Under the pieces are notes generated by a model. The model saw only the letters and a program-made list of their open reading frames with translations. It did no database searches and was not told where the DNA came from. A program made the translations under genes and the position numbers. Shown piece after piece: positions 1-6,438 of a DNA stretch of 6,667 nt; within the stretch, counting starts at the first letter, position 1, and each line of letters begins with the position of its first letter. Source of the DNA: an uncultured Clostridia bacterium (GTDB lineage Bacteria > Bacillota > Clostridia > Oscillospirales > Acutalibacteraceae); the NCBI GenBank assembly GCA_944384865.1, contig CALWVC010000078.1, positions 1-6,667 on the forward strand. Reading direction: 5' to 3'.

Positions 1-750
1 GTGCAGTCGCTGAACACCATCTTGTCCAAAGATCTGGGCAGCGGCGTGTATAAATTCGGCATGAACTTTAAAGAGGGCTATTACGGTACTTCACTGTTTT
101 TTACCGCCGGCTGTACGCTGTTTGGTGAAAACGGCGACGACCCCACCAAATGCGATTTCAACAATAATAACGGTCTGGCCGCGGCCAACTTTATCGCCAG
201 CCTTTCTGATCTGGGCGCGGTAAATTGCGACGACAACGAAGCGGTTTCTCAAATGAAGGCCGGCAAGCTGGCCTCTTTCGTAACCGGCCCGTGGAAGGCA
301 GATGCGTTTAAAGAATTGTTGGGCGACAATTACGGCGTGGCCAAACTGCCCACCGTAGCGCTCAGCGACGATGCTGCCCAAACCCAGATGAAATCCTTCG
401 CCGGCTATAAAATCTATGTCGTGAACGCCAAGACCAAAGACCCGGCGGCGGCTATGAAGCTGGCGGCGCACCTGACCAGCGAGCAGAACCAGTTAAAACG
501 GTTCCGCGACCGCAGCCTGCTGCCGGTCAATAAAAACGCCGCATCCAACAGCGATGTGACCGCCGATAAAACAGTCAAGGCCACGCTGGATCAGCTGCAA
601 TATGCGGTGCCGATGCCGGCGGTCACCCAGATCAGCAAATACTGGACCGCATTCAAGGCGTTTACAGACGACTGCTTTAACGGCAATATCCCGGCGACAG
701 AGATGCAGGCAAAGCTGGACAATATGGTCACGCAGATTCTGGCGCAATAA
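1..750 (+). CDS. MalE-like maltose/maltodextrin ABC transporter substrate-binding protein (5'-truncated by window edge)
   Basis: This is the C-terminal 249 residues of an extracellular sugar-binding protein that would capture maltose or maltodextrins outside the membrane and hand them to the two permeases encoded next. The frame is open from the first base and lacks a signal peptide or lipobox, so the initial GTG is probably an internal Val codon and the N-terminal lobe lies outside the window. MalE-like landmarks are visible: the stretch around A-G-K-L-A-S-F-V-T-G-P-W (residues 87-98), the K-S-F-A-G-Y segment (131-136) followed by an A-A-M-K-L-A-A-H-L-T-S helix (150-160), and P-M-P-A-V-T-Q-I-S-K-Y-W near the end (204-215), which matches the MalE 'MPNIPQMSAFW' region. 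It has four Cys (38, 51, 76, 225), unusual for an exported binding domain. The family call is strong. Substrate specificity (maltose, maltodextrin or a related oligosaccharide) is inferred from the family and the MalF/MalG neighbours. Confidence 0.88.
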   Translation: MQSLNTILSKDLGSGVYKFGMNFKEGYYGTSLFFTAGCTLFGENGDDPTKCDFNNNNGLAAANFIASLSDLGAVNCDDNEAVSQMKAGKLASFVTGPWKADAFKELLGDNYGVAKLPTVALSDDAAQTQMKSFAGYKIYVVNAKTKDPAAAMKLAAHLTSEQNQLKRFRDRSLLPVNKNAASNSDVTADKTVKATLDQLQYAVPMPAVTQISKYWTAFKAFTDDCFNGNIPATEMQAKLDNMVTQILAQ

Positions 751-763
751 CGGCGCTGCCCCA

Positions 764-783
764 CCCGCCTTGCACAGGGCGGG
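764..783 (+). promoter_or_regulatory. Intercistronic GC hairpin between malE and malF
   Basis: CCCGCC (764-769) and GGCGGG (778-783) form a perfect 6-bp GC-only stem with an 8-nt loop. It begins 14 nt after the malE stop and ends before the malF ribosome binding site. No U-tract follows, so it is not an intrinsic terminator. A stem here could protect the 3' end of the malE message or reduce read-through. Binding protein genes in such operons are usually expressed above their permeases, and in E. coli repeated palindromic elements lie in the same malE-malF gap. The structure is seen in the sequence; the role is inferred. Confidence 0.5.
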
Positions 784-800
784 GATACATAACCCGATCA

Positions 801-806
801 AGGAGG
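801..806 (+). promoter_or_regulatory. Ribosome binding site deciding the GTG start of malF
   Basis: AGGAGG at 801-806 lies 10 nt before the GTG at 817. No ATG start in this frame has comparable support, so the GTG is taken as the start. The ten bases AAGGAGGAAC (800-809) recur before malG (2146-2155) with the same 10-nt distance from AGGAGG to the start codon. Confidence 0.85.
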
Positions 807-816
807 AACGCCCAAA

Positions 817-2166
817 GTGAAAAGCACCGGCAACATCTATACGATATGCAAAAACGGCGACTTCAAAACCCGTCTGTCTTTTTTAATCATGGGGGCGGGC
901 AATCTGCTGCGCCGGCAGTATATAAAAGGGTTGCTGTTTTTGGTGGCCGAAGCCGCCTATCTTTTTTATATGTTATCTTTCGGCTGGTCTGGGCTGTATG
1001 ATCTGGTTACGCTGGGCACGGTACAGCAGGGCAGTGTTTACGATCCGTCGGTGGGTTTTAACGTAACCGTCACCGGGGACAATTCGATGCTGTGCATGAT
1101 CTACGGCGTATTGACGCTGCTGCTGACAGCCTGCTTCCTGGTTATATATTATGTAAACCTAAAGAGCGCGTTTTACACCCAGCGCCTGGTGGAGGCCGGT
1201 GCACATGCGCCATCTTTTACCGACGATTTAAAGCAGCTGCTTGATCAGAAGTTTCACATGACGATGATGACGGTGCCGTTGCTGGGTATCGGGGCGTTTA
1301 CGGTGTTACCGCTGATTTTTATGATTTTAATTGCGTTTACCAACTATGATCGAAGCCATCAGCCGCCGGGCAATCTGTTTGACTGGGTGGGGCTGCAAAA
1401 CTTCCGGTCGATGCTGTGGGAAAACGACCTGCTTGCGGGAACCTTTTTCCCGGTATTGGTCTGGACATTGATCTGGGCGGTGGCTGCGACGGTGTCCTGC
1501 TATCTGCTGGGTATCGCGGTGGCGCTGCTGATCAACAAGCAGGGGATCCGCTTCAAGCCGTTCTGGCGCACCATCCTGGTATTGACGATTGCCATCCCGC
1601 AGTTTATCTCGTTACTGGTTATGCGCAATATGCTCAACCGGTTTGGGCCGATTAATACGCTGCTGCAAAACGCCGGCCTGATCGATAGCGCGCTGCCGTT
1701 TCTGACCGACGTGACATGGGCGCGGGTAACGGTGATTTTAGTCAACCTGTGGATCGGCATTCCCTATACGATGCTGATGACCAGCGGCATCCTGATGAAT
1801 ATACCCACCGACCTGTATGAAGCCGCCCGGATCGACGGCGCCGGGCCGTTTAAGATGTTTGTCAAGATCACGATGCCCCAGATCTGGTTTGTTACTGCGC
1901 CGTTTATGATCACCCAGTTTATCGGTAATATCAACAACTTTAACGTGATCTATCTGCTCACCGGCGGAGAGCCGTTTGCCACCGATTATTATGTGGCGGG
2001 CAAGACCGATCTGCTGGTGACCTGGCTGTATAAACTTACCGCAGACGAGAAGGATTATAATCTGGCTTCAACCATCGGCATTCTGGTATTTATCATTTCC
2101 ATCGTATTTTCGCTGATCGCTTACTGGCGCACCTCCGCCTATAAAAAGGAGGAACAGTTCGCATGA
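817..2166 (+). CDS. MalF-like sugar ABC transporter permease (long Gram-positive type)
   Basis: Integral membrane permease of 449 residues that would pair with the downstream MalG-like subunit to form the channel of a maltodextrin-type importer. The binding-protein-dependent transport signature (EAA loop) runs from E335 through G341 to P354 (E-A-A-R-I-D-G ... I-T-M-P), the cytoplasmic contact for the ATPase. About eight hydrophobic segments are visible, near residues 34-54, 91-112, 148-175, 210-237, 252-272, 302-324, 358-378 and 418-437, matching the eight spans of MalF. The first two lie in an N-terminal extension, as in GanP/MdxF-type proteins of Firmicutes, and the length fits that group. 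The start is GTG, fixed by AGGAGG at 801-806. The gene follows malE by 66 nt, and its stop overlaps the malG start (ATGA, 2163-2166), so the two permeases are probably translationally coupled. The last codons also contain the malG ribosome binding site. Substrate could be another alpha-glucoside or galacto-oligosaccharide; the family is secure, the exact sugar is not. Confidence 0.92.
   Translation: MKSTGNIYTICKNGDFKTRLSFLIMGAGNLLRRQYIKGLLFLVAEAAYLFYMLSFGWSGLYDLVTLGTVQQGSVYDPSVGFNVTVTGDNSMLCMIYGVLTLLLTACFLVIYYVNLKSAFYTQRLVEAGAHAPSFTDDLKQLLDQKFHMTMMTVPLLGIGAFTVLPLIFMILIAFTNYDRSHQPPGNLFDWVGLQNFRSMLWENDLLAGTFFPVLVWTLIWAVAATVSCYLLGIAVALLINKQGIRFKPFWRTILVLTIAIPQFISLLVMRNMLNRFGPINTLLQNAGLIDSALPFLTDVTWARVTVILVNLWIGIPYTMLMTSGILMNIPTDLYEAARIDGAGPFKMFVKITMPQIWFVTAPFMITQFIGNINNFNVIYLLTGGEPFATDYYVAGKTDLLVTWLYKLTADEKDYNLASTIGILVFIISIVFSLIAYWRTSAYKKEEQFA
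1817..1842 (+). repeat. 26-nt exact repeat, copy 1 (EAA loop of malF)
   Basis: The 26 bases starting ATGAAGCCGCCCGG and ending GACGGCGCC are identical to 2686-2711 in malG. Both copies encode E-A-A-R-I-D-G-A, the core of the permease ATPase-contact loop. Protein conservation explains the shared residues, but the codons are identical too, including wobble positions. Confidence 0.9.
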
Positions 2167-3020
2167 AAACAGCAAGTATCAAACGCCGCCGGCGGATTTC
2201 CAACACGTTGGCTTATATTGTGCTGATCGTTTTGTCGGTGGTTTGGGTGTTTCCGATTTTCTGGGTGGTGTTGATTTCGTTCCGGGGGGAGTCCGGTTCC
2301 TTTACCGACTATTTTATCCCGAAAAGCTTCACCCTTGAGAACTATATCAATCTGCTGACCGATACCTCCATTTTCAGTTATCCCACCTGGTTTTTCAATA
2401 CGCTGATTGTATCGGTCTGCGCCTGCCTGTTGACCACATTGATCACACTGTCGGTAGCTTATGTATTATCCCGGATGCGGTTTAAGCTGCGGCGGCTGTA
2501 TATGAATATCGCGCTGGTATTGGGCATGTTCCCGGCGTTTATGTCGATGATCGCGGTTTATTACGTGTTAAAAACCATCGGTCTGACCCAAAGCCTGACG
2601 GCATTGGTGTTGGTATATTCCGGTGCGGCGGGGCTGAGTTTCTATGTGGCCAAAGGCTTTTTTGATACCATTCCCCGGAGCCTGGATGAAGCCGCCCGGA
2701 TCGACGGCGCCACCAATTTTCAGATTTTTTACAAGATCACGCTGCCGTTGTCCAAGCCGATTATTGTGTATACCGCTATGACGGCGTTTATGGCGCCCTG
2801 GGCCGATTTTATTTTCGCGCGGGTGATTATGGGCGACAACTATGAGAAATATACCGTGGCGGTAGGACTATACACCATGCTGTCCAGAGAACTGATCGAT
2901 CGATATTTTACCCATTTTGCCGCCGGCGCGGTATTGATTGCAGTGCCGATTACGCTGTTGTTTATCATCTTACAGCGGTTCTATGTAGAAGGAATCACCG
3001 GTGGTGCGGTGAAGGGTTGA
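2163..3020 (+). CDS. MalG-like sugar ABC transporter permease
   Basis: Second permease subunit, 285 residues, the usual length for MalG-type proteins. Six hydrophobic segments are seen near residues 15-39, 79-104, 112-134, 143-164, 200-218 and 253-272. The EAA loop spans E176 to P195 (E-A-A-R-I-D-G-A ... I-T-L-P). The C-terminus ends Q-R-F-Y-V-E-G-I-T-G-G-A-V-K-G, the tail typical of MalG, which contacts the ATPase in the E. coli complex. The ATG overlaps the malF stop by the ATGA tetranucleotide, with AGGAGG at 2147-2152 at 10-nt spacing. It is the last gene of the operon: the next gene is on the opposite strand and no ATPase gene follows. The energy subunit is therefore likely a multipurpose MsmX/MsmK-type ATPase encoded elsewhere, or one upstream of the window. 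Confidence 0.92.
   Translation: MKTASIKRRRRISNTLAYIVLIVLSVVWVFPIFWVVLISFRGESGSFTDYFIPKSFTLENYINLLTDTSIFSYPTWFFNTLIVSVCACLLTTLITLSVAYVLSRMRFKLRRLYMNIALVLGMFPAFMSMIAVYYVLKTIGLTQSLTALVLVYSGAAGLSFYVAKGFFDTIPRSLDEAARIDGATNFQIFYKITLPLSKPIIVYTAMTAFMAPWADFIFARVIMGDNYEKYTVAVGLYTMLSRELIDRYFTHFAAGAVLIAVPITLLFIILQRFYVEGITGGAVKG
2686..2711 (+). repeat. 26-nt exact repeat, copy 2 (EAA loop of malG)
   Basis: Identical to 1817-1842 in malF, in the same orientation and 869 bp downstream. Both encode the core of the EAA loop. Confidence 0.9.
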
Positions 3021-3240
3021 GCGGAACTGCAACCGCTCCCGCCGTCGAAAACCACATCCCGCCCACCGCAACCGCGCCCTTGCCGCCATCCACCACGTCC
3101 GCCAGCTACAATCCTGCAACCATTCACGCTGTACAAAACTGCGCTTCCCGGCTACCACAACCCGATGCGCTGCCGGTGGCCCTGCGCTTTGCACATCATC
3201 TCCCGCCAGTTACCGGACACACCCCATTTTTCACACGCAA
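3021..3240 (+). terminator. C-rich, G-poor tract after malG; candidate Rho-dependent termination region
   Basis: This stretch directly after the malG stop holds roughly 97 C and 40 G by hand count (about 55 C and 20 G in the first 120 bases), a skew the flanking genes do not show. It has long runs of C-containing dinucleotides and no strong hairpin. Such a 'C>G bubble' just after an operon is the classic look of a Rho loading (rut) region. The operon has no intrinsic terminator with a good U-tract on its own strand. Reading frames across the stretch give low-complexity Pro/Ala/Thr-rich or Arg-rich peptides with no recognisable domain, so I see no gene here. The composition is observed; the Rho role is inferred. 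Confidence 0.35.
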
Positions 3241-3269
3241 AAAGCCCCCGGCCGACAGGTCGGGGGCTT
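3239..3269 (-). terminator. Intrinsic terminator of the toroid-protein gene, possibly bidirectional
   Basis: AAGCCCCCG (3242-3250) and CGGGGGCTT (3261-3269) form a perfect 9-bp stem with a 10-nt loop. Read on the minus strand the stem is followed by a U-tract (A3239-A3243 on the + strand), giving a standard Rho-independent terminator 32 nt after the stop codon of the minus-strand gene. Read on the + strand the stem is followed only by CATATTT, so it could stop leftover malEFG transcription, but less efficiently. Confidence 0.85.
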
Positions 3270-3301
3270 CATATTTACCGATTGGTGCATGCCCGGCTGC
3301 G

Positions 3302-4480
3302 TTATTTTTTCGTGCCGTCTTTTTTCTTTTGAATCATCGGAATTGTGACAGCGCCAATTACAATCACTGCCGCGGCGATCAAAACCACAATCAACACAGG
3401 ATTAATCCCGGTTGTGCCCATCGGCGGCGTTTGCGCGCCGGCCAGATCGTCCGCCGCCGCGCCGCCGGTTGTGGGATCGGGCGTAATCACCGTTGTCGGT
3501 GTGGCCAGTTTGACCCACAGATTTTCGCCCAGCGCCAGATCAGAAAGTGCCAGCATCGCCTGATAGGTGCTGTAATAATCCGGCTCGGTATACCAGCCGG
3601 TGCCGGCCATGGAAGCCGCGTCATACCAAAAGCCGCCCTGATCTGACTGAAATTGCATTAAAAACGGCACGACGTTGGCAAAAGTGCCGGTGTTCAGATC
3701 TTCACCTGCGGCCAGCAGCCCGATAATACCGTAGCTCTGGGAGCAGGAATTTTCGCTGTCATATACGCCCCGGCCCACCAGCGCGCCGTTTTCCCGCAGA
3801 CAGCTTTCCATAAACGCCACGCATTTCTCAGAAAGCCGCGCGGCTGTTTCGCCGGGTAAAGTACTCAGCGCTACCATCACCATACCGGTGGTATCTACAT
3901 TGCCCTGTGCGCCGTAATCATTATAGCCGCCGTCCTGTGTCATGGCCGATTCCAGATAAGCTACGGCGCCCTGCGCGTCATATTCCGCTGCCGCGCCCCG
4001 GTTTTTGGCGATTTGCAGCGCTGTTACCGCCCAAGCGGTATCGGTAGCCGTCGGGTTGCCATGGCTGTCTGTAAACGCCCCACTGTCGGTTTGCCCGGCC
4101 GCCAGCGCATCACACAACGCTTCAATCTGCGGCTGTTGAAAGTCTTCGCCGGTGACCGCCAGTGTCAACACCTGTTTGGCAGCTGTGTTAGCCGCCATAG
4201 ATGCGACATCCGCGTCAAAGTCTACCATGGGTTTTAAAAATGTATATTCCGGATTATCCAGATTATCGGTCACATATAACGGCTCTAAATACCAGACGTC
4301 GGCAGACAGCCGGTTATAATCCTCCACCGGCAGATGAAATTGCGCTTCAAAATGCTCTTTGAAATAGGTCAGCGCCCAGTTGATATCGGTTTTATACTCG
4401 GTTTGTGCCATTGCGGCGACCGGAATCAGAGCCACCGCCAGCGCCATACACAACGCGGTCAGCTTTTTCAGATACTTCAT
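3302..4480 (-). CDS. Secreted, membrane-anchored alpha/alpha-toroid (prenyltransferase/squalene-oxidase-repeat-like) protein
   Basis: A 392-residue exported protein of unknown function. Residues 1-25 form a signal peptide (K-K, hydrophobic core, A-M-A cleavage before Q26). Residues about 95-320 show repeats near 98, 147, 196, 248 and 304, spaced 49-56 residues: a Gly/Asp-rich turn (Q-T-D-S-G-A-F, Q-D-G-G-Y, D-Q-G-G-F-W) followed by a helix with the pattern D/Q/S-T/S-x-x-x-x-x-x-L. This resembles the alpha/alpha-toroid of prenyltransferases, squalene cyclases, cobalamin carriers and thioester-domain proteins. No DXDD cyclase motif and no CGEQ thioester motif is present, so a binding role is more likely than catalysis. 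A Pro/Thr/Ala linker (326-358), one membrane span (about 360-382) and a Lys-rich tail follow, with no LPXTG. The ATG at 4480 was chosen because the only ribosome binding site (AAGGGG, 4493-4498) abuts the alternative ATG at 4492, which would add four residues. The gene follows pgcA on the same strand after 179 nt. Confidence 0.75.
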   Translation of the reverse strand: MKYLKKLTALCMALAVALIPVAAMAQTEYKTDINWALTYFKEHFEAQFHLPVEDYNRLSADVWYLEPLYVTDNLDNPEYTFLKPMVDFDADVASMAANTAAKQVLTLAVTGEDFQQPQIEALCDALAAGQTDSGAFTDSHGNPTATDTAWAVTALQIAKNRGAAAEYDAQGAVAYLESAMTQDGGYNDYGAQGNVDTTGMVMVALSTLPGETAARLSEKCVAFMESCLRENGALVGRGVYDSENSCSQSYGIIGLLAAGEDLNTGTFANVVPFLMQFQSDQGGFWYDAASMAGTGWYTEPDYYSTYQAMLALSDLALGENLWVKLATPTTVITPDPTTGGAAADDLAGAQTPPMGTTGINPVLIVVLIAAAVIVIGAVTIPMIQKKKDGTKK

Positions 4481-4492
4481 TGTCTGTAACAT

Positions 4493-4498
4493 CCCCTT
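4493..4498 (-). promoter_or_regulatory. Ribosome binding site favouring the downstream start of the toroid gene
   Basis: On the minus strand AAGGGG ends directly before the ATG at 4492, too close to serve it, and lies 12 nt before the ATG at 4480. The second ATG also gives a compact signal peptide beginning M-K-Y-L-K-K. No convincing -35/-10 pair was found between 4499 and 4659; the best candidate is a weak TAAAAT at 4534-4539. Confidence 0.5.
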
Positions 4499-4601
4499 CT
4501 GTTTTTCATGCTCCTATAAGCCTCCAGCCTTGTATTTTAACCGGAAGCGGCCAGCTTTGTATTGCTTTTGTAACGATTCAATCTCTTGCCCCGCCACGTT
4601 T

Positions 4602-4634
4602 ATCGCCGGCGCGGTACTTCGGACGCGCGGCGAT
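4602..4634 (-). other. Strong GC hairpin after pgcA, without a U-tract
   Basis: ATCGCCG (4602-4608) pairs with CGGCGAT (4628-4634), and a CGC block (4610-4612 with 4625-4627) extends the stem past a one-base bulge. The + strand loop contains C-TTCG-G, a stable tetraloop sequence. The hairpin lies 26 nt after the pgcA stop, where a terminator is expected, but on the minus strand it is followed by AAACGTGG rather than a run of U. It may act as a weak terminator or as an RNA-stabilising or processing element between pgcA and the toroid gene. Confidence 0.45.
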
Positions 4635-4659
4635 CAAAATAGTGGTTTGGCAGTTGTTT

Positions 4660-6372
4660 TTAAGCCTGCAGCAGCGCGGTCATATCTGCCGCAATCTGCT
4701 GGCTGCACTGTTGCGCCTGTTCGCGGCTCTGCCCGACGGCAGTGACATAAACCTTGATTTTTGGTTCTGTGCCGGATGGACGCACAATGGCCGATGCGGC
4801 ATGTTCCAGCAGGTAGCTGATGACATTGGATTTGGGCAACGTAATCGGCGTTACCGCGCCGGTGGCGGTTTCCCGCTTTTGAGAGCTTTCATAATCACAA
4901 ACTGCCTGCACTGTCAGGCCGCCTACGCCGGATGGAACCTGTTTACGCAGCCGGGTCATAATCTGCTGCATTTTTTCCATGCCGGTGATGCCTTCAAAGG
5001 TGAAATTCAGCTGTGTATGTACAAAGTAGCCGTGTTGCTGATAGAGCGCGTCCATAACCTGTAACAGCGTTTTGCCCTGTTGTTTGTAAAAGGCCGCCAT
5101 CTCGCAGATCAGCAGCGAAGCGTCAACCGCGTCCTTATCCCGCACATAGCCGCCGGACAGATACCCATAGCTTTCCTCAAAGCCGAAGATATACCGATCG
5201 GCCTGGCCGTTTTGTTCCAGCAACCCGATCTGCTCGCCGATGAATTTAAACCCGGTTAATACATTGCGAACCTCACAGCCGTAGCTGTCGGCTATTTTTT
5301 GCGCCAGATCGGTGGTCACAATGGTTTTAACCACTACCGGATGCGCCGGCAGCGTGCCTGCCGCCTTGCGCTCCCGCAGAATATAGTCCAGCAGCAGCGC
5401 GCCCACCTCGTTGCCGGACATCAGCACATATTCGTCGCCGCTGCGCACCGCGATACCAACCCGGTCGCAGTCAGGGTCGGTGGCCAGCAACAAATCGGGC
5501 TGCTCGGTTTTTGCAAGCAGAAGCGCCTGTTCGAAGGCTTGGCGGATCTCAGGGTTTGGATAAGGCGCGGTTGGGAAATTACCATCGGGCAGTTCCTGTG
5601 ACGGCACCACAATCACCTGTTTGACGCCGGCCTTTTTTAAAATGGCCCGTACCGGCTTGTTGCCGGCGCCGTGCAGCGGGGTATATACCACCCGCAGATC
5701 GGTTTGCCGCAGCAGCTCGGGATGCACCGACTGGCTGTAGACCGCGTCCAGATAAGATTGAATCACATCGTCGCCGATATAGCGGATCAGCCCCTGTTGC
5801 AGCGCGGCGTCAAAGTCCATCTTTTTTACGCCGGAAAACAGATCGGTCTGCTCAATATTTTGCAATACCTGTTCGCTGGCGTCCAGCGTCAGCTGACAGC
5901 CGTCGGGCCCATAAACCTTATAACCGTTATATTTTGCAGGGTTGTGGCTGGCCGTTACTACCACGCCGGCGTCGCAGTGCAGCGCCCGCACCGCGTAAGA
6001 CAGCATCGGCGTGGGCATCAGCTCTTTGTAAAAGTGCACTGTAATGCCGTTGGCGGCGAATACCTGCGCCGCCGTTTTTGCAAACAGATCAGATTTGATC
6101 CGGCTGTCGTGGGCGATTGCCACGCTGTTGCCGCCGGCGGAACGGATATAATCCGCCAGCCCCTGGGTTGCCCGGCCCACGGTATAAACGTTCATCCGGT
6201 TGGTGCCCGCGCCGATCACGCCGCGCAGTCCGCCGGTTCCGAATTCGAGATCTTTATAAAAACGGTCCGCAATGCCGTCTGCATCCGTGCTGATCTGGCG
6301 CAGCTCGTCTACCAGATCCGGATCAGCCGTTGCGTTTTGAACCCACAGATCATAAAGGTCCTGATATTGCAT
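4660..6372 (-). CDS. pgcA: Phosphoglucomutase/phosphomannomutase, PgcA type
   Basis: Cytoplasmic alpha-D-phosphohexomutase of 570 residues, a normal length for PgcA enzymes of Firmicutes (570-580). It interconverts glucose-1-phosphate and glucose-6-phosphate, linking maltodextrin or glycogen breakdown to glycolysis and supplying glucose-1-phosphate for UDP-glucose and envelope glycans; many members also accept mannose phosphates. All four active-site elements are visible: the phosphoserine loop T-A-S-H-N-P (140-145, Ser142 catalytic), the Mg2+ loop D-P-D-C-D-R (299-304), the sugar-specificity loop G-F-E-E-S-Y-G (397-403) and the phosphate-binding loop R-P-S-G-T-E-P-K (531-538). The N-terminal F-G-T-G-G-L-R-G (44-51) is also family-typical. 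The ATG at 6372 has AGGTGA (6379-6384) at 6-nt spacing and a promoter upstream at 6411-6438. It is the first gene of a minus-strand unit, with the toroid gene next. Nothing is missing or broken; E-E-S in the sugar loop fits phosphoglucomutase activity. Confidence 0.95.
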   Translation of the reverse strand: MQYQDLYDLWVQNATADPDLVDELRQISTDADGIADRFYKDLEFGTGGLRGVIGAGTNRMNVYTVGRATQGLADYIRSAGGNSVAIAHDSRIKSDLFAKTAAQVFAANGITVHFYKELMPTPMLSYAVRALHCDAGVVVTASHNPAKYNGYKVYGPDGCQLTLDASEQVLQNIEQTDLFSGVKKMDFDAALQQGLIRYIGDDVIQSYLDAVYSQSVHPELLRQTDLRVVYTPLHGAGNKPVRAILKKAGVKQVIVVPSQELPDGNFPTAPYPNPEIRQAFEQALLLAKTEQPDLLLATDPDCDRVGIAVRSGDEYVLMSGNEVGALLLDYILRERKAAGTLPAHPVVVKTIVTTDLAQKIADSYGCEVRNVLTGFKFIGEQIGLLEQNGQADRYIFGFEESYGYLSGGYVRDKDAVDASLLICEMAAFYKQQGKTLLQVMDALYQQHGYFVHTQLNFTFEGITGMEKMQQIMTRLRKQVPSGVGGLTVQAVCDYESSQKRETATGAVTPITLPKSNVISYLLEHAASAIVRPSGTEPKIKVYVTAVGQSREQAQQCSQQIAADMTALLQA

Positions 6373-6410
6373 CTGTTATCACCTAATCTCAAAAAATAAT
6401 ATTCTAATTT

Positions 6411-6438
6411 ATTATATAACATTTCTGCCAAAAAGCAA
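6411..6438 (-). promoter_or_regulatory. Predicted sigma-A promoter of pgcA
   Basis: On the minus strand, -35 TTGCTT (6433-6438), a 16-nt spacer and a perfect -10 TATAAT (6411-6416). Transcription would start near 6404, giving a leader of about 32 nt that contains the AGGTGA ribosome binding site. The surrounding DNA is very AT-rich compared with the genes. Confidence 0.7.

Noticed and set aside
1..3. GTG at position 1 as the true start of the binding protein
   Set aside because: No signal peptide or lipobox follows and the N-terminal lobe of the family is missing, so the gene must begin outside the window.
2970..3194. Minus-strand open frame of 74 codons across the end of malG
   Set aside because: It overlaps malG coding sequence, is Arg/Trp-rich without a domain, and is explained by the G-rich composition of this strand.
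3017..3646. Long + strand open frame from a TTG overlapping the malG stop
   Set aside because: It runs through the terminator hairpin and then antisense to the toroid gene. The peptide is low-complexity with no recognisable domain and there is no ribosome binding site.
4570..4578. GTAACGATT shared by the toroid upstream region and 6655-6663, a possible common operator
   Set aside because: A 9-base match between two intergenic regions of this size is expected by chance roughly once in a few comparisons, and only the right-hand copy is palindromic.
5671..6399. Long + strand open frame antisense to pgcA
   Set aside because: pgcA carries all family motifs in its own frame. The antisense frame is a by-product of its codon composition and has no ribosome binding site or domain.
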